The notes: generated by a model from the letters alone, not told the origin. Counted from the stretch's first letter, positions 8,626-17,300 are shown. The stretch: DNA of 64,000 nt from Sinorhizobium medicae (GCF_007827695.1 NZ_VITA01000009.1:168547-232546), one strand, 5' to 3'. Translations and numbers: made by a program.

Positions 8626-8886
8626 TTATCGCCCCTTACGATGGGCAAAGGTCCGCTGCTCGGAAAGCGCCTTCTGGACACCTTCCTGCACAAGCCGACG
8701 AATACGCGCGTCACCATCAGCGCCCGTGACCATGACGCTGACCTGTTGGGCTTGACTGCGAGCGACGTCTGTTGCGGGCATGGCTGAGGGCTTCGGAAAG
8801 CCCTCCACGCGCTCACCGACGAGAATGGCGGCAGGAGCGGCTACGGCGCCGCCGACGGCAAAGCCGAGAAATGAGCGCCGGTTCAT
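8626..8886 (-). CDS. Small protein with Tat-like leader and a tape-measure-like C-terminus
   Basis: An 86-residue protein starting MNRRSFLGFAVGGAVAAP, a compact twin-arginine type signal: RRSFLG followed by a hydrophobic run ending near residue 22. The C-terminal third, VSVMVTGADGDARIRRLVQE followed by GVQKAL, closely matches the C-terminus of the tape measure protein (2054-4939). The export signal is inferred from pattern; the gene may instead encode a membrane-anchored virion or assembly factor. The stop is 3 bases before the minor head gene and the start overlaps the gene upstream by 4 bases. Confidence 0.6.
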   Translation of the reverse strand: MNRRSFLGFAVGGAVAAPAAILVGERVEGFPKPSAMPATDVARSQAQQVSVMVTGADGDARIRRLVQEGVQKALSEQRTFAHRKGR

Positions 8887-9044
8887 TCCTTGTCGCCCTT
8901 CTTCGCCGCAACCTTCTCTTCGGGCATCTTCTCGGCGATGCCGAGATTGATCAGCCCTTGGGCGAGGCCGCCAGAGAGTTCGGAGGCATCGACGACATCG
9001 CCGACGGCATAACCTTGATAGTCCTTCACAAAGCGGATTTTCAT
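8883..9044 (-). CDS. Small phage structural-region protein
   Basis: A 53-residue protein beginning MKIRFVKDYQGYAVGDVVD. Short proteins with this pattern (a strand, then a GDVVD turn, then a Leu/Gly-rich helix and a Lys-rich end) occur in head modules of many phages. The start at 9044 is preceded by AAGGAAA at good distance; an ATG 60 bases upstream lacks such a site. Its stop overlaps the start of the Tat-leader gene by 4 bases. Function unknown; possibly a head-associated small protein. Confidence 0.6.
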   Translation of the reverse strand: MKIRFVKDYQGYAVGDVVDASELSGGLAQGLINLGIAEKMPEEKVAAKKGDKE

Positions 9045-9269
9045 GGCGTTTCCTTTCACCAAGTTAGGCCAGTCGACCTTCGGGCCGACACCGGGTTTAA
9101 TCACTTCCTTGGCGACCTTGTCGGCGCGATCTCACGTCCGTAGAGGTCGACCAGGACGGCGAATATCTTCGCAGGCGGAGTAATGGCCGCTTCTTGCCTC
9201 CCGAAATCGCTCAGGGAGACGTGCCAGCCATGCTATAGAAGGCTCCGCTAATACACTGAGGCTGGCTCA

Positions 9270-9362
9270 ATGAAGAAGTACTCGGCTCCGATCATCGTCG
9301 GTACCGCGTTACTCATCCTGGTCTGCGTCTACGTCTACATGTTTGTTGCCTACCAGCCGTGA
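9270..9362 (+). CDS. Single-span membrane microprotein
   Basis: A 30-codon frame starting MKKYSAPIIVGTALLILVCV: a short basic N-terminus, one hydrophobic span of about 18 residues and a short tail. It stands alone in the 380-base gap between two leftward head genes and reads the opposite way, with GAGG about 9 bases upstream of the ATG and a CTATAG box about 40 bases upstream that could serve as a -10. Compact one-span proteins with this layout are common in rhizobia. It could be a moron or a membrane-acting phage protein. Coding is inferred from composition and context. Confidence 0.5.
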   Translation: MKKYSAPIIVGTALLILVCVYVYMFVAYQP

Positions 9363-9424
9363 GATCAGGTTGTGCATCGCGGGGTGGTCCTTCGAGAAGG
9401 ACCAGGCGCTGGCAAAACGCATAC

Positions 9425-9790
9425 TCACTGTGCCAGTCTCCCATGCACGATGAAAACCACCGGCGTGATGCCGTCGTATTTGTTCGGGTCGCCGGCAACG
9501 ATGGCGTAATCTTTGCCATTGGCGGTGACGACGTCCCCCAGGGTCGGCTCGATCGGTAGGCCGACAGCGGAGATGTAAATCTGCATGTCTCCGGTCTGGA
9601 TGACCGTGCCGTCAACGTAGCGGGCCTCGTAGGCCATTGGCACGAGCGTTGCCGGGTAAGGCGTCGGCACAGGATCGCCACCATAGATCGGGTCCGGTGG
9701 CTCAAGGCGCGTGACGACGCCGGCCTGCCCGAACTCCTCGATGAGATCGTGCGCGGTCGCCTGCATGTCTGCATAGTCGAACGTAGCCAT
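9425..9790 (-). CDS. Putative head-tail joining (head closure) protein
   Basis: A 121-residue beta-rich protein between the DnaT-like connector gene and the neck genes. The pattern, with an N-terminal helix then strands including GDMQIYISAVGLPIEPTLGD and a C-terminal KYDGITPVVFIVHGRL, fits small stopper or head-closure proteins (SPP1 gp16 / lambda gpFII-like). These bind the connector ring and accept the tail. The start overlaps the upstream stop by one base. No catalytic motif. Confidence 0.6.
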   Translation of the reverse strand: MATFDYADMQATAHDLIEEFGQAGVVTRLEPPDPIYGGDPVPTPYPATLVPMAYEARYVDGTVIQTGDMQIYISAVGLPIEPTLGDVVTANGKDYAIVAGDPNKYDGITPVVFIVHGRLAQ

Positions 9791-10284
9791 CAGCAGCCAA
9801 CCGAGAGAATGCCGAGGCAGACAAGGCTGTCGTCGCGCAGGAAAGGCGCCAACATGCCGTCCACGACTGAGATGATGGGTGTGAGATCGGCGCCGGTCTC
9901 GCTCTCACTGGACGTGCTCTGATACTCGACCTCGAGCTGTCCTACCTTCTTCCGCTTCACGCGGGTAGCGCCGGATCCAACAACCGAAAGGCTGCCGGGT
10001 TTCGTCGCTTCCTGGTAGGCAGCATAGAACGATGCATGAATGACCGCGGTCGGGACGACGTCGGACGGGATCAACTTGCCGTTGACAATCGCGCCCTCGC
10101 GCGGCCACTGCCGCTCTTGAACCGGATCAACGACACTGCCCACGAAGCGAGAGCCGTACACCGCGTCGATGTACTGGCTCCCACGATTGCGGAGCACGGC
10201 AGGCGACGGCGCGCCAGATGGCAGCATGTAGCCGTTCTCTGTCAGCCACGCCTGAAACGTGCTGTCTTCACCATAGCCTGCCAT
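9790..10284 (-). CDS. Head-tail connector, DnaT-like ssDNA-binding family
   Basis: A 164-residue protein of the family annotated as putative DnaT-like ssDNA-binding protein (DnaT_2). Typical features are YIDAVYGSRFVG near residues 38-49, then ERQWPREGA and the helix PTAVIHASFYAAYQEA. Despite the family name, members sit in head modules and act as HK97 gp6-like connector proteins; position right after the capsid genes supports that here. The next gene overlaps by one base. Confidence 0.72.
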   Translation of the reverse strand: MAGYGEDSTFQAWLTENGYMLPSGAPSPAVLRNRGSQYIDAVYGSRFVGSVVDPVQERQWPREGAIVNGKLIPSDVVPTAVIHASFYAAYQEATKPGSLSVVGSGATRVKRKKVGQLEVEYQSTSSESETGADLTPIISVVDGMLAPFLRDDSLVCLGILSVGC

Positions 10285-10293
10285 GATCGTTCC

Positions 10294-10641
10294 TTACGGC
10301 TGGGTTGCCAGGTCTTCGAGCGCGGCGACGATGTCCGCCTTGCTGGCCGGCGTCTTCTCGCCGAGCAGCTTCGTCGCTGCCGACTTGAAGGTCATGAACG
10401 GGACGCTGGTGTCGTTGGCCATTGCGAGTACTTCGGCCGCCGTCTTGGCTTCGCCGCCACCATCGCCGGTCACAGCTACCTTGCCCCTACTGTCACCGCC
10501 CGAAAGAATATCATAACGGCCAGCCCATCCCTTGGGCTCATCGGCAACATCCATTTCATGGCCCACCGGCATTTCCTTGCCGTCCTTGCCATAGATGCCG
10601 GTGGAATCCAGACCAGCCGGCGCTTTCAAACGGATCTTCAT
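10294..10641 (-). CDS. Hypothetical capsid-module protein with HeH/LEM-like C-terminus
   Basis: A 115-residue protein between major capsid and connector. The N-terminal half is strand-like (MKIRLKAPAGLDSTGIYGKD); the middle is Gly-rich; the last 30 residues (KLLGEKTPASKADIVAALED) resemble HeH/LEM helix-extended-helix motifs often seen at the ends of small phage head proteins. It may be a head-completion or structural accessory protein. No specific function can be claimed. Confidence 0.62.
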   Translation of the reverse strand: MKIRLKAPAGLDSTGIYGKDGKEMPVGHEMDVADEPKGWAGRYDILSGGDSRGKVAVTGDGGGEAKTAAEVLAMANDTSVPFMTFKSAATKLLGEKTPASKADIVAALEDLATQP

Positions 10642-10703
10642 AGGATCTGTCTCCTGTTGCGGTGGAAGACACCCCGCTCGATTAGGAACGAGGCATCAAA
10701 TCA

Positions 10704-11747
10704 TCAGGTGTTGGTGGAGTAGAAGACGCCGGACTTGCCGTTGTAGTCTGCCCGGATTTCGAGGCCCATCGCACCCATCTTCAGGAACTGATAGTTCGCT
10801 GTCGGGTAGAGACGCGGCATTGCCGTCGTGTTCACGGCCATCCCGATCAGGGGACGGATGAACTCAGCCGACGGGACAAAGCCGAAGAACTCATTGCCCG
10901 AGAGCTTGAAGGTCACTTCGATCTTGCCGATGCGGCGGTTAGTCAGCAGGTACTGCAGCAGAGTGCCGCCCTTGAACCCATTCGCCCCGGAGTAAGAGCG
11001 GTCTAGGTTGCGGCCGATCTCGGGCGAGATGTAGATGTTCACCTTGCCAGTGATCAGGTTGGCATCGAGCATCGCGCCGAACGTCTGGGTGAAGAACGTG
11101 TCGATCGCGTCCGAGGTCGTCGAGGGGGACGTGAGATCGATATTCGCACCGGAAGCACCGATGTTGATCGTCTTCGCCAGCGGGTTGCTGCGGATGCCAG
11201 TGCCAGAGTAGCCCTGGAAGACAATCGAGGTGTCGCCGTTCAGGACGTAGTCAGCCTGATCCTTGCGGATCTTGGCGTTTGCAGCCTCCTCGTCGTCAGC
11301 CAGAGCGTCGAAGTTCTCGGACTGCAGCGTGTTCCACTCGCGCCACTCGCGACCATAGCCGTCCTGGAAGATCGGAACCGGCGTGCCGCGGTAAGTGTAG
11401 ACGACCTTATCCATCGGGACCGGCGTCTGGCCCGACATGGACCGGATAACCGGGTTCGCAGAGTCCGACGCAACGCGGGTCATGCTGACGAGCTTGCCGA
11501 TGTTGATCGGGCGAGCGAGCGCCATCAGGTCGCGCATGTAGACTTCACCCTCGTCGTCACGCAGGACGCGGCGGGTGATGCTGTCGATATCCATCCACGC
11601 ATCACGCGGCAGGACAGCGGCAGAGTTGGCGAGCGAGGCCATGTGATCTTCGACCTGATGGAAATGCTCGCGGTTAATCGAAACGTCGGCCCACCATTCC
11701 GCATGCGGACGGGAATTGGCGACGAGTTGTTCGTCAAAATAGCGCAT
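10704..11747 (-). CDS. Major capsid protein (DUF6260-like)
   Basis: A 347-residue protein in the position of the major head protein, after a decoration-like gene and before connectors. It resembles the DUF6260/encapsulin-like capsid proteins found with DUF1073 portals and DUF2213 proteins: an early FHQVEDHMASLANSAAVLPR helix, then DGYGREWREWNTLQSENFDA, and a C-terminal strand region. No N-terminal delta domain like that of HK97 is obvious. It should form the capsid shell; the number of copies cannot be told from sequence. Confidence 0.8.
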   Translation of the reverse strand: MRYFDEQLVANSRPHAEWWADVSINREHFHQVEDHMASLANSAAVLPRDAWMDIDSITRRVLRDDEGEVYMRDLMALARPINIGKLVSMTRVASDSANPVIRSMSGQTPVPMDKVVYTYRGTPVPIFQDGYGREWREWNTLQSENFDALADDEEAANAKIRKDQADYVLNGDTSIVFQGYSGTGIRSNPLAKTINIGASGANIDLTSPSTTSDAIDTFFTQTFGAMLDANLITGKVNIYISPEIGRNLDRSYSGANGFKGGTLLQYLLTNRRIGKIEVTFKLSGNEFFGFVPSAEFIRPLIGMAVNTTAMPRLYPTANYQFLKMGAMGLEIRADYNGKSGVFYSTNT

Positions 11748-11760
11748 CTGGTTTCGCTCC

Positions 11761-12210
11761 TTAGGCCGATGCCAGGGCGCTCTTCGCCGCGCGGACGCGA
11801 ACGAGCTGATCAGCCCCCGTTGTGTTGTTGTAAGCCTCCTCGGCGAACGCGATGATGCGGTTGCCGGTGGCGGCGAGGACGAACTTTCCAGAGGCGTTGG
11901 TTGTCAGCGCAGCGCCGCGGGCGACGTTGGTGCCGGTGGGCACACGAACGTTGAAGAACTGCTCATCGAGCATCTCCATGCCGATGATGCGGTCGTTGGC
12001 TGCCCATGCATCGTCAACACCCTTCATCGCGAGGTAGTTGTCCTGCGCTATGTAGATCTTGGCGTTGGATGCAGCGCCCGCCTGAGCGAAGCTGGAACCA
12101 GATTCGATGAGCGCGGTACCGGGCAGGATGGCGGCAGCGCAAAGACGCTCCTGCACCTGCGGCAGGACCTCGGAAACGGGACCGGCGTAAATCTTGTTAT
12201 AGCGAGCCAT
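11761..12210 (-). CDS. Putative head decoration / stabilisation protein
   Basis: A 149-residue beta-rich, Ala/Gly-rich protein immediately upstream of the major capsid gene and downstream of the DUF2213 gene. In this phage type a small head-decorating protein (gpD or DUF2190-like) occupies the spot, and the pattern LPGTALIESGSSFAQAG with GTNVARGAALTTNASGKFVL fits such surface proteins. Decoration role is inferred from position and composition. It lies 13 bases from the capsid gene start. Confidence 0.6.
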   Translation of the reverse strand: MARYNKIYAGPVSEVLPQVQERLCAAAILPGTALIESGSSFAQAGAASNAKIYIAQDNYLAMKGVDDAWAANDRIIGMEMLDEQFFNVRVPTGTNVARGAALTTNASGKFVLAATGNRIIAFAEEAYNNTTGADQLVRVRAAKSALASA

Positions 12211-12213
12211 GGG

Positions 12214-13332
12214 TTAGTCTCCCTTCGGCAGCTTGAAGGCCGGCTTTTCGCTGGCGTTACCCTTGAATGCAGGGTTCAGCGGAGCTGCCTTGCCCGGCTC
12301 CGCCGTCTTGGCGAGAGCGCGCAGCGTGTTGAGCGGGGTTGCCTTGGCCGTTTCCTCATCGAGGACGTTGGCTTTGACGATCTTGGTGACCAGGTCGGCG
12401 TGTTCGGCGTCGTCCTTGGCCTTCTGGTTGGCGACCATCTCCGCATGGGAGTCGGTGATCGGCTTCACCGCAGCCATGACGGCGTTAGTGACGGTCTCCC
12501 CGATCTTGTTGAAGCCTTCCGAGAGGGCATCGACCTTCGCGGAAAGCGCAGTGAACTGCTCGTCAGTGACAGGCATCTCAGTGTCCTTCGTGTTCGTGGT
12601 GGGTTCCCGCTCGGAAATGCCAAGGGCTTCCAGGATCGCGGCTTTCAGTTTGTCCAAGAGACCCGCCCTCTGGCGCTTCTCAAGGGCTCGGGCGAGTGAA
12701 TCCATCGCCCAATCGATGTCACGCTCTGCCTCTTGAATGGCGGAGTTGATGACCTCGATTTCCGTTTGCTCGCCTTGGGCGTTCACCAGCATGCCGACGC
12801 CCTGGTCAGGCGTGGCCGCGCCAACCTCACCGAGGAGGATGGCGTCATGGTCGAACTCGATATTGCGAGCGATGTGTTTGTGGTCTGAGGCGTTGGCAAC
12901 GGCCTCAAGGTTGGCAAGCAGGCCGGTGGAGGTGTGGACCGGCTCGCCCTTCTCGATCGCGGCAAGGACTTCCTTGCCGCCTGGCGACCGGTTGGCGACC
13001 TCGATGTCGATGACCTTGTCGAGGAAGACGCGGCCGTTCTCGCGACGGACGTTCTCATTCCATGCGCCGATGTAGCCGACGTTGATCCCCTCTGGATCGC
13101 GGGCCGAGACGAACTTGCCGTTGATCATCGGGTGACCGAGCGGCGCCGGCGTACGATTGAGGCCGGCGAAGCTCTTCCCAATCTCGTCGGCCGGGTAGCG
13201 AATACCATTCATAATGATGTCGTCGGGCAGCGTGGCGCTGGGGACGATAACGACATCGCGACCGTTACGCTTTTCCTTCCGGACAGCCTTCGTGTTCGCA
13301 ACGCTGCGAACGTTGACGCGGACGTGCTTCAT
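12214..13332 (-). CDS. DUF2213 protein, putative prohead protease / scaffold
   Basis: A 372-residue protein whose first 200 residues match the DUF2213 family (VIVPSATLPDDIIMNGIRYP, then APLGHPMINGKF and FLDKVIDIEVANRSPGG). DUF2213 proteins sit between portal and capsid genes and are thought to serve as head maturation proteases; a His (GHP) and a Ser (HTSTGLL) are visible as candidate catalytic residues. The C-terminal 150 residues are acidic and helical (DEQFTALSAKVDALSEGFNK), as expected for a scaffold. Protease and scaffold may thus be fused. The start overlaps the portal stop by 4 bases. Confidence 0.8.
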   Translation of the reverse strand: MKHVRVNVRSVANTKAVRKEKRNGRDVVIVPSATLPDDIIMNGIRYPADEIGKSFAGLNRTPAPLGHPMINGKFVSARDPEGINVGYIGAWNENVRRENGRVFLDKVIDIEVANRSPGGKEVLAAIEKGEPVHTSTGLLANLEAVANASDHKHIARNIEFDHDAILLGEVGAATPDQGVGMLVNAQGEQTEIEVINSAIQEAERDIDWAMDSLARALEKRQRAGLLDKLKAAILEALGISEREPTTNTKDTEMPVTDEQFTALSAKVDALSEGFNKIGETVTNAVMAAVKPITDSHAEMVANQKAKDDAEHADLVTKIVKANVLDEETAKATPLNTLRALAKTAEPGKAAPLNPAFKGNASEKPAFKLPKGD

Positions 13333-14699
13333 TCTACGGTGTCCTTTGGTTTGGTGCCGAGAGCATCGCGGGTTTCATCGTCCGTCGGCTCGTTTGCGAA
13401 CTTTTCCGCATCCGACAACGGCTCGTAACCAACGACGGCGCGGATCTCCTCGTCGGTGAAGACGATGACGCCGGTGCCCATTTTCTGGTTGGTCTCGGCC
13501 ATCTTGCTGGCGCGATCGATCTTCTCCGACATCGAGCTTTCGGTCAGATCGGTCCAATCGACGAACCAGTCACGCTCGGGCAGGATGCCGACGCGCACCA
13601 GGCGCTGCACGAGTGCTCGGATATTCGGGATGACGTAGTTCGTCCGACGCGACATGTTCGTCAGCGCCCATTCGTCAGCGTCTTCTTTGCTGGCCCGTTC
13701 GCCGGTCTGCATGCCGACGAGGATCTTCACGGGCATGTTGATCGAGGCGGCAAAAGCCTGCAGGGCGATTGCGAAGAAGTGCTCAGGCGACGGCAACGTG
13801 ATGCCGAGGGTCTTGGCTTCCATGCCCTGGACCATCAGCAGCTTGTCGAAGCCCTTCTGCCAGTCCTCGACCTGGTCGTTCATCTTGTCGACGAGCTCTT
13901 CGACCGGCACGCCCATCATGCGGGCCATCTCGGTCAGCTTCGCTTCGGGGTCGACTTCGAGCACCGGTGCGGACTTGGCGTTCTTCCAGAACCCCTCCCC
14001 GCCGGCGCCGCTGACCTTCTCCATCGTTAGCAGGTCGTTGAAACCCGCCTCGAGGATCGACTTGCCGTGCACCGTGCCATTCTTCGACCAGATGACGACA
14101 CGATCGGGATGGACGATAAAATTCCGCGGTTGCTGCTTGTCGTCGACTGCGGCCTCGTTGAACTGGTACATCTTCGGATGGCCGTAACCATCTGAAGTTT
14201 CGTCTGTGTCCCACTGGGAGACGGTAAGCTGGCCTTCCCATGCCGGAATGATCTCGACGAGGCCATTGAGTCCGCCGGTCACTCGATCGACAGGCTGATC
14301 GAGCCGCTTGCTGTCGGCAAAACGAAGGATGACGCCCGCATAGGCGCCGACCATCGACATGCTGTCGGCTTCTGCCAGCTTCTGCCAGAGACGCAGGTCG
14401 TCGAAGCGCTGGCGGATCTGCTTTTCAAGCGTGGTTTCGTCTGCCTCGCCGACTTCTGAACCGTCACGCTCTTCTTCGAGCAGGAACGGGTTGTCCTGCC
14501 AGGTCTTTAGGACGGTCTTGTTCACACCAGCCTGGGCAATACCGTTGCGGGAGTACATCCCGTAGAGCTGGGAGAACGTCAGCGCGGCCGGATAGCCGAA
14601 ATCCTTGTAGTGATCGTGCTTGGCGTCCGGGAAAAAGCCCGGGAACATGGCTCCGAGCCGACGCGTGGCATTGTTCACCACCAATCGCATACGGTTCAT
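13329..14699 (-). CDS. Phage portal protein (DUF1073 family)
   Basis: A 456-residue protein of the DUF1073 portal family: an N-terminal QLYGMYSRNGIAQAGVNKTV helix, the VHPDRVVIWSKNGTVHGKSI region, and the late VKILVGMQTGERASKEDADE segment typical of this family. Portals form the ring at one capsid vertex through which DNA is packaged. The gene lies between large terminase and the DUF2213 gene with 4-base overlaps at both ends, so expression is coupled. Confidence 0.88.
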   Translation of the reverse strand: MNRMRLVVNNATRRLGAMFPGFFPDAKHDHYKDFGYPAALTFSQLYGMYSRNGIAQAGVNKTVLKTWQDNPFLLEEERDGSEVGEADETTLEKQIRQRFDDLRLWQKLAEADSMSMVGAYAGVILRFADSKRLDQPVDRVTGGLNGLVEIIPAWEGQLTVSQWDTDETSDGYGHPKMYQFNEAAVDDKQQPRNFIVHPDRVVIWSKNGTVHGKSILEAGFNDLLTMEKVSGAGGEGFWKNAKSAPVLEVDPEAKLTEMARMMGVPVEELVDKMNDQVEDWQKGFDKLLMVQGMEAKTLGITLPSPEHFFAIALQAFAASINMPVKILVGMQTGERASKEDADEWALTNMSRRTNYVIPNIRALVQRLVRVGILPERDWFVDWTDLTESSMSEKIDRASKMAETNQKMGTGVIVFTDEEIRAVVGYEPLSDAEKFANEPTDDETRDALGTKPKDTVE

Positions 14700-16108
14700 C
14701 GGTGCCTCTTCGATAGGAACATTGCCGCTTGGACAGGCTCGTTCAGCAGTGCGTTGAAGGCTCTGCTGGTGCTATCCGCGTCGTCATCGTGGGTTGCTTC
14801 GGGGAAGCCCTCCAGAGAGGAGAACCATGCTTCGTTCCACGGTCCCTTGAGGACCAAGACATTGCCCGCCTCGGCCTGCGCAGAGAACGGGCTAAAGCGT
14901 GTAACTTTGTCGCCAGATTCTGGCGTTGCCCTAACTGGATAACCTGCGAGCATTTTGGTCATGCTCGCTACCTGAGACTTGCCAGCCTGCCCGGGGTCTT
15001 GGGGCAGCGAGATATGAACATCCTCGCCGTCGCTGGATGCCGTGTTCTTGATCAGCCTTTCCACGCCTGAAGGGGACAAGAAGTCCGACGTGTGATGCGC
15101 GACGATGTATCGCCCGTCCGATAGCTTTCCGATCTTCGTGCCTGCCGTGGCATCTGGATCGTTGCTTTCCGTCTTTGGCGTGGCAGCGATATCCCAGCCG
15201 CGCATCCATCGGACAACGCCGGCCGGCACAGTAGAGACGACCTCGCACCAATCACGCCGAAACATGAGCCCAGCGGCCGGCCGGATCTTCCAGTTACCGC
15301 CGAGGAGGCGCTCGCGCTCGACCGTCGGCAAGGCCATGAGGCTGGCCAGATAGCTCGGATCCGCTGCCATTAGCGCGCGGTTGTCACTGAGCTTCGCCGG
15401 AACGAACGTCACCGACTTGGGCGGGATCGGCGAATCAATGCCGTCTTCGTTCGGCGCCGTGTAGTGCGCCAGGTCTTGCGGGCTATCGCCCCAGATGATC
15501 GCATCGCCAATGCGGACAAACCACCGAAGGACGCCTGCCCGCTCTGGGATCGGCAATCCGGTGTCCTGGTCAATCCACCAGCTGATGAACTCTGCTACCC
15601 AGCTATCTGCATCAGGGTTGCAGGTTGCTCGGATGTAAGGCCGCACGCCGCTCATGGAACGGTTACGCGAAACCATGTACCAGAACTGCTTGGCGCTGAA
15701 ATGCGTCAGCTCGTCGAAGCAGATGAGCGGGATCTGCGAGCCCTGCCAGTTCAGGACGGTCTTGTCATGCTCGAGGTGAGCGAATGAAACCGAAGCCCCG
15801 GACGGGAAGCTCCATTGCAGTACATGTTCCTTGGGCGTGGCGCCGATTGCCGGATAGAGCTTCTCGCTCTCGTCCCAGAGGCCGCCCTCGTTTCGGACCT
15901 GGACGGTGGACCGGCGGAAGAAGACGGCGCCGAACTGCGGGTTGGCGATATGGCGAAGTGGCTCCATAAGGAGCGCCCACGTCTTGCCGCCGCCTGCCGA
16001 GCCTCCATAGATGGCGATATCTGCCGGCGAGGCGAGGAATGCTGTCTGCGGGCCCGGCTGCGGCCGGATGATGGTCTGGGCGCCCTGCCCTTGCTCAGCT
16101 CCTGCCAT
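14696..16108 (-). CDS. Terminase large subunit
   Basis: A 470-residue packaging motor. The ATPase part has a Walker A at residues 35-43 (GGSAGGGKT) and a Walker B at about 128-133 (LICFDE). A nuclease domain of RNase H fold follows; RGWDIAAT near residue 310 is a likely first acidic metal-binding site. I start at 16108 (MAGAEQG), 14 bases inside the end of the small-subunit gene; an ATG at 16165 would add an Arg/Ser-rich leader that is just the other gene in another frame. It cuts concatemers and pumps DNA through the portal. Confidence 0.9.
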   Translation of the reverse strand: MAGAEQGQGAQTIIRPQPGPQTAFLASPADIAIYGGSAGGGKTWALLMEPLRHIANPQFGAVFFRRSTVQVRNEGGLWDESEKLYPAIGATPKEHVLQWSFPSGASVSFAHLEHDKTVLNWQGSQIPLICFDELTHFSAKQFWYMVSRNRSMSGVRPYIRATCNPDADSWVAEFISWWIDQDTGLPIPERAGVLRWFVRIGDAIIWGDSPQDLAHYTAPNEDGIDSPIPPKSVTFVPAKLSDNRALMAADPSYLASLMALPTVERERLLGGNWKIRPAAGLMFRRDWCEVVSTVPAGVVRWMRGWDIAATPKTESNDPDATAGTKIGKLSDGRYIVAHHTSDFLSPSGVERLIKNTASSDGEDVHISLPQDPGQAGKSQVASMTKMLAGYPVRATPESGDKVTRFSPFSAQAEAGNVLVLKGPWNEAWFSSLEGFPEATHDDDADSTSRAFNALLNEPVQAAMFLSKRHR

Positions 16109-16559
16109 TGTCGGGTAACTGGAAGATCGTGACCGGCGATACGGGTACCGGCAGGTCCTTCCCATCCTTTCCCGTTAGCTCGCGCCGGTTGGTGTAGGCG
16201 TTGCCCACTTCCTCGGCGGCCTGCTTCATCAACGATGCCGCCAGCACCATGTTGCCTTGGGTCTCTGCCTTCTCTGCCATGCGCTGGAGAGCGCGAAGGC
16301 GAACGGCGCGATGGCTGATGGCGATGGTCGCCGTATCCTCTAGGAAGGTCTTGCGGGTCTCCTCGAAGAGCAGCTTCCACTTCTCTGCGAGGTTGGTGCC
16401 GGCCTTCTTGGTCGGGTCGTAGCCTTCCACCGATTGGCGCGTGATCGTCTTGCCGAATTCCTTCCTGACTGCCTCGACGACTATCGAAGGTGTGTCGAAG
16501 CATGCGAGGCTCTGGACGATGAAGGTTTTCACGTCGTCTTTGAGTTTGCCCTTGGCCAT
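16095..16559 (-). CDS. Terminase small subunit, DUF2280-like
   Basis: A 154-residue protein just upstream of the large terminase. The N-terminal KDDVKTFIVQSLACFDTPS and SVEGYDPTKKAG match the DUF2280 family, which occurs at this position in many phages and carries a helix-turn-helix-like N-terminus for DNA recognition. It should bind the packaging site and pass DNA to the large subunit. It is the first gene of the late leftward operon. A truncated copy of its N-terminus lies 50-240 bases upstream. Confidence 0.8.
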   Translation of the reverse strand: MAKGKLKDDVKTFIVQSLACFDTPSIVVEAVRKEFGKTITRQSVEGYDPTKKAGTNLAEKWKLLFEETRKTFLEDTATIAISHRAVRLRALQRMAEKAETQGNMVLAASLMKQAAEEVGNAYTNRRELTGKDGKDLPVPVSPVTIFQLPDNGRS

Positions 16560-16601
16560 TTCTCTGTCAGGCTCCGGTCAGGTATGTACGCAACTTTGAT
16601 T

Positions 16602-16793
16602 TCAGTTTTGATTATGTTCAACCAGACGTGATACTGTGTAGAGGCTCGCAGCGAGAGGGGCGCAACATGGCGAAGCAGCTGTCGATCCACCTCCTGCCCG
16701 AACCTTGATTGGGGCGACGATCGGGCTCTCGGAACACGCCAGAGCTCGCAGGATGTAAGTCTTCACCTCATCGGAGCGTTTTGCTCTCGCCAT
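16602..16793 (-). pseudogene. Truncated duplicate of the terminase small subunit N-terminus
   Basis: Starting at an ATG at 16793, the frame reads MARAKRSDEVKTYILRALAC. This aligns with the first 20 residues of the intact small terminase (MAKGKLKDDVKTFIVQSLAC) at about half identity, then degrades into low-complexity sequence and stops after 63 codons. It lies directly upstream of the intact gene. The simplest reading is a decayed tandem duplication or a remnant of recombination with a related phage. A short real protein cannot be excluded. Confidence 0.55.
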
Positions 16794-16829
16794 GGCTGTG
16801 TCAAAGTCCCAAGAGCGCTGGAGGGGGAA

Positions 16830-17300
16830 ATGGGCCAAGTAGTAGGTAACGTCGGCAAGTTTCTAAATTACGGGCCGCTGGGCTTCTCAGCGCTGATATT
16901 CGTGATCGTCGTTATTGCGCTTCTAGCCGGCCGCACAAATGAGGGGCGCAACCGGATGCTACGGCTCATAATATGGGTCGGCTTATTCGTTTACTGCATC
17001 GCAGCAGCTCTGGCCTTCGTTTCCGAATACGCGAATGGCTCAAAGAAAACGATGACGACCGCTCAGGCAGCGGAACTCTTCCAGGCAGCACAACAAACAG
17101 AATTAGCCATCGGAAAAGTGAAGGGAATTCCTGGCATGGTCTCGGGCAGCTGCAGCGGCGGCCCGGCAGGGATCAACCCTGACAATTATTCAAAGGTCGT
17201 CAAGATTGCCAATGAGGCCGCGACAGCGATGATCAGCGTTTACGGAACTTTGCGTAGTTCTCTTGCCCTCGCTCCGCCCACCACTGAGACAGCTAACTGA
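16830..17300 (+). CDS. Two-span membrane protein, prophage accessory gene
   Basis: A 156-residue protein preceded by a strong GGAGGGGG site. Two membrane spans are clear: about residues 18-34 (LGFSALIFVIVVIALLAG) and 44-65 (LRLIIWVGLFVYCIAAALAF). The rest is a soluble C-terminal domain with a helix pair and one Cys. The gene is transcribed away from the terminase operon and ends 8 bases inside the opposite metallopeptidase gene. Such stand-alone membrane genes in prophages are often expressed in the lysogen, for instance in superinfection exclusion, but no specific function is shown. Confidence 0.65.
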   Translation: MGQVVGNVGKFLNYGPLGFSALIFVIVVIALLAGRTNEGRNRMLRLIIWVGLFVYCIAAALAFVSEYANGSKKTMTTAQAAELFQAAQQTELAIGKVKGIPGMVSGSCSGGPAGINPDNYSKVVKIANEAATAMISVYGTLRSSLALAPPTTETAN

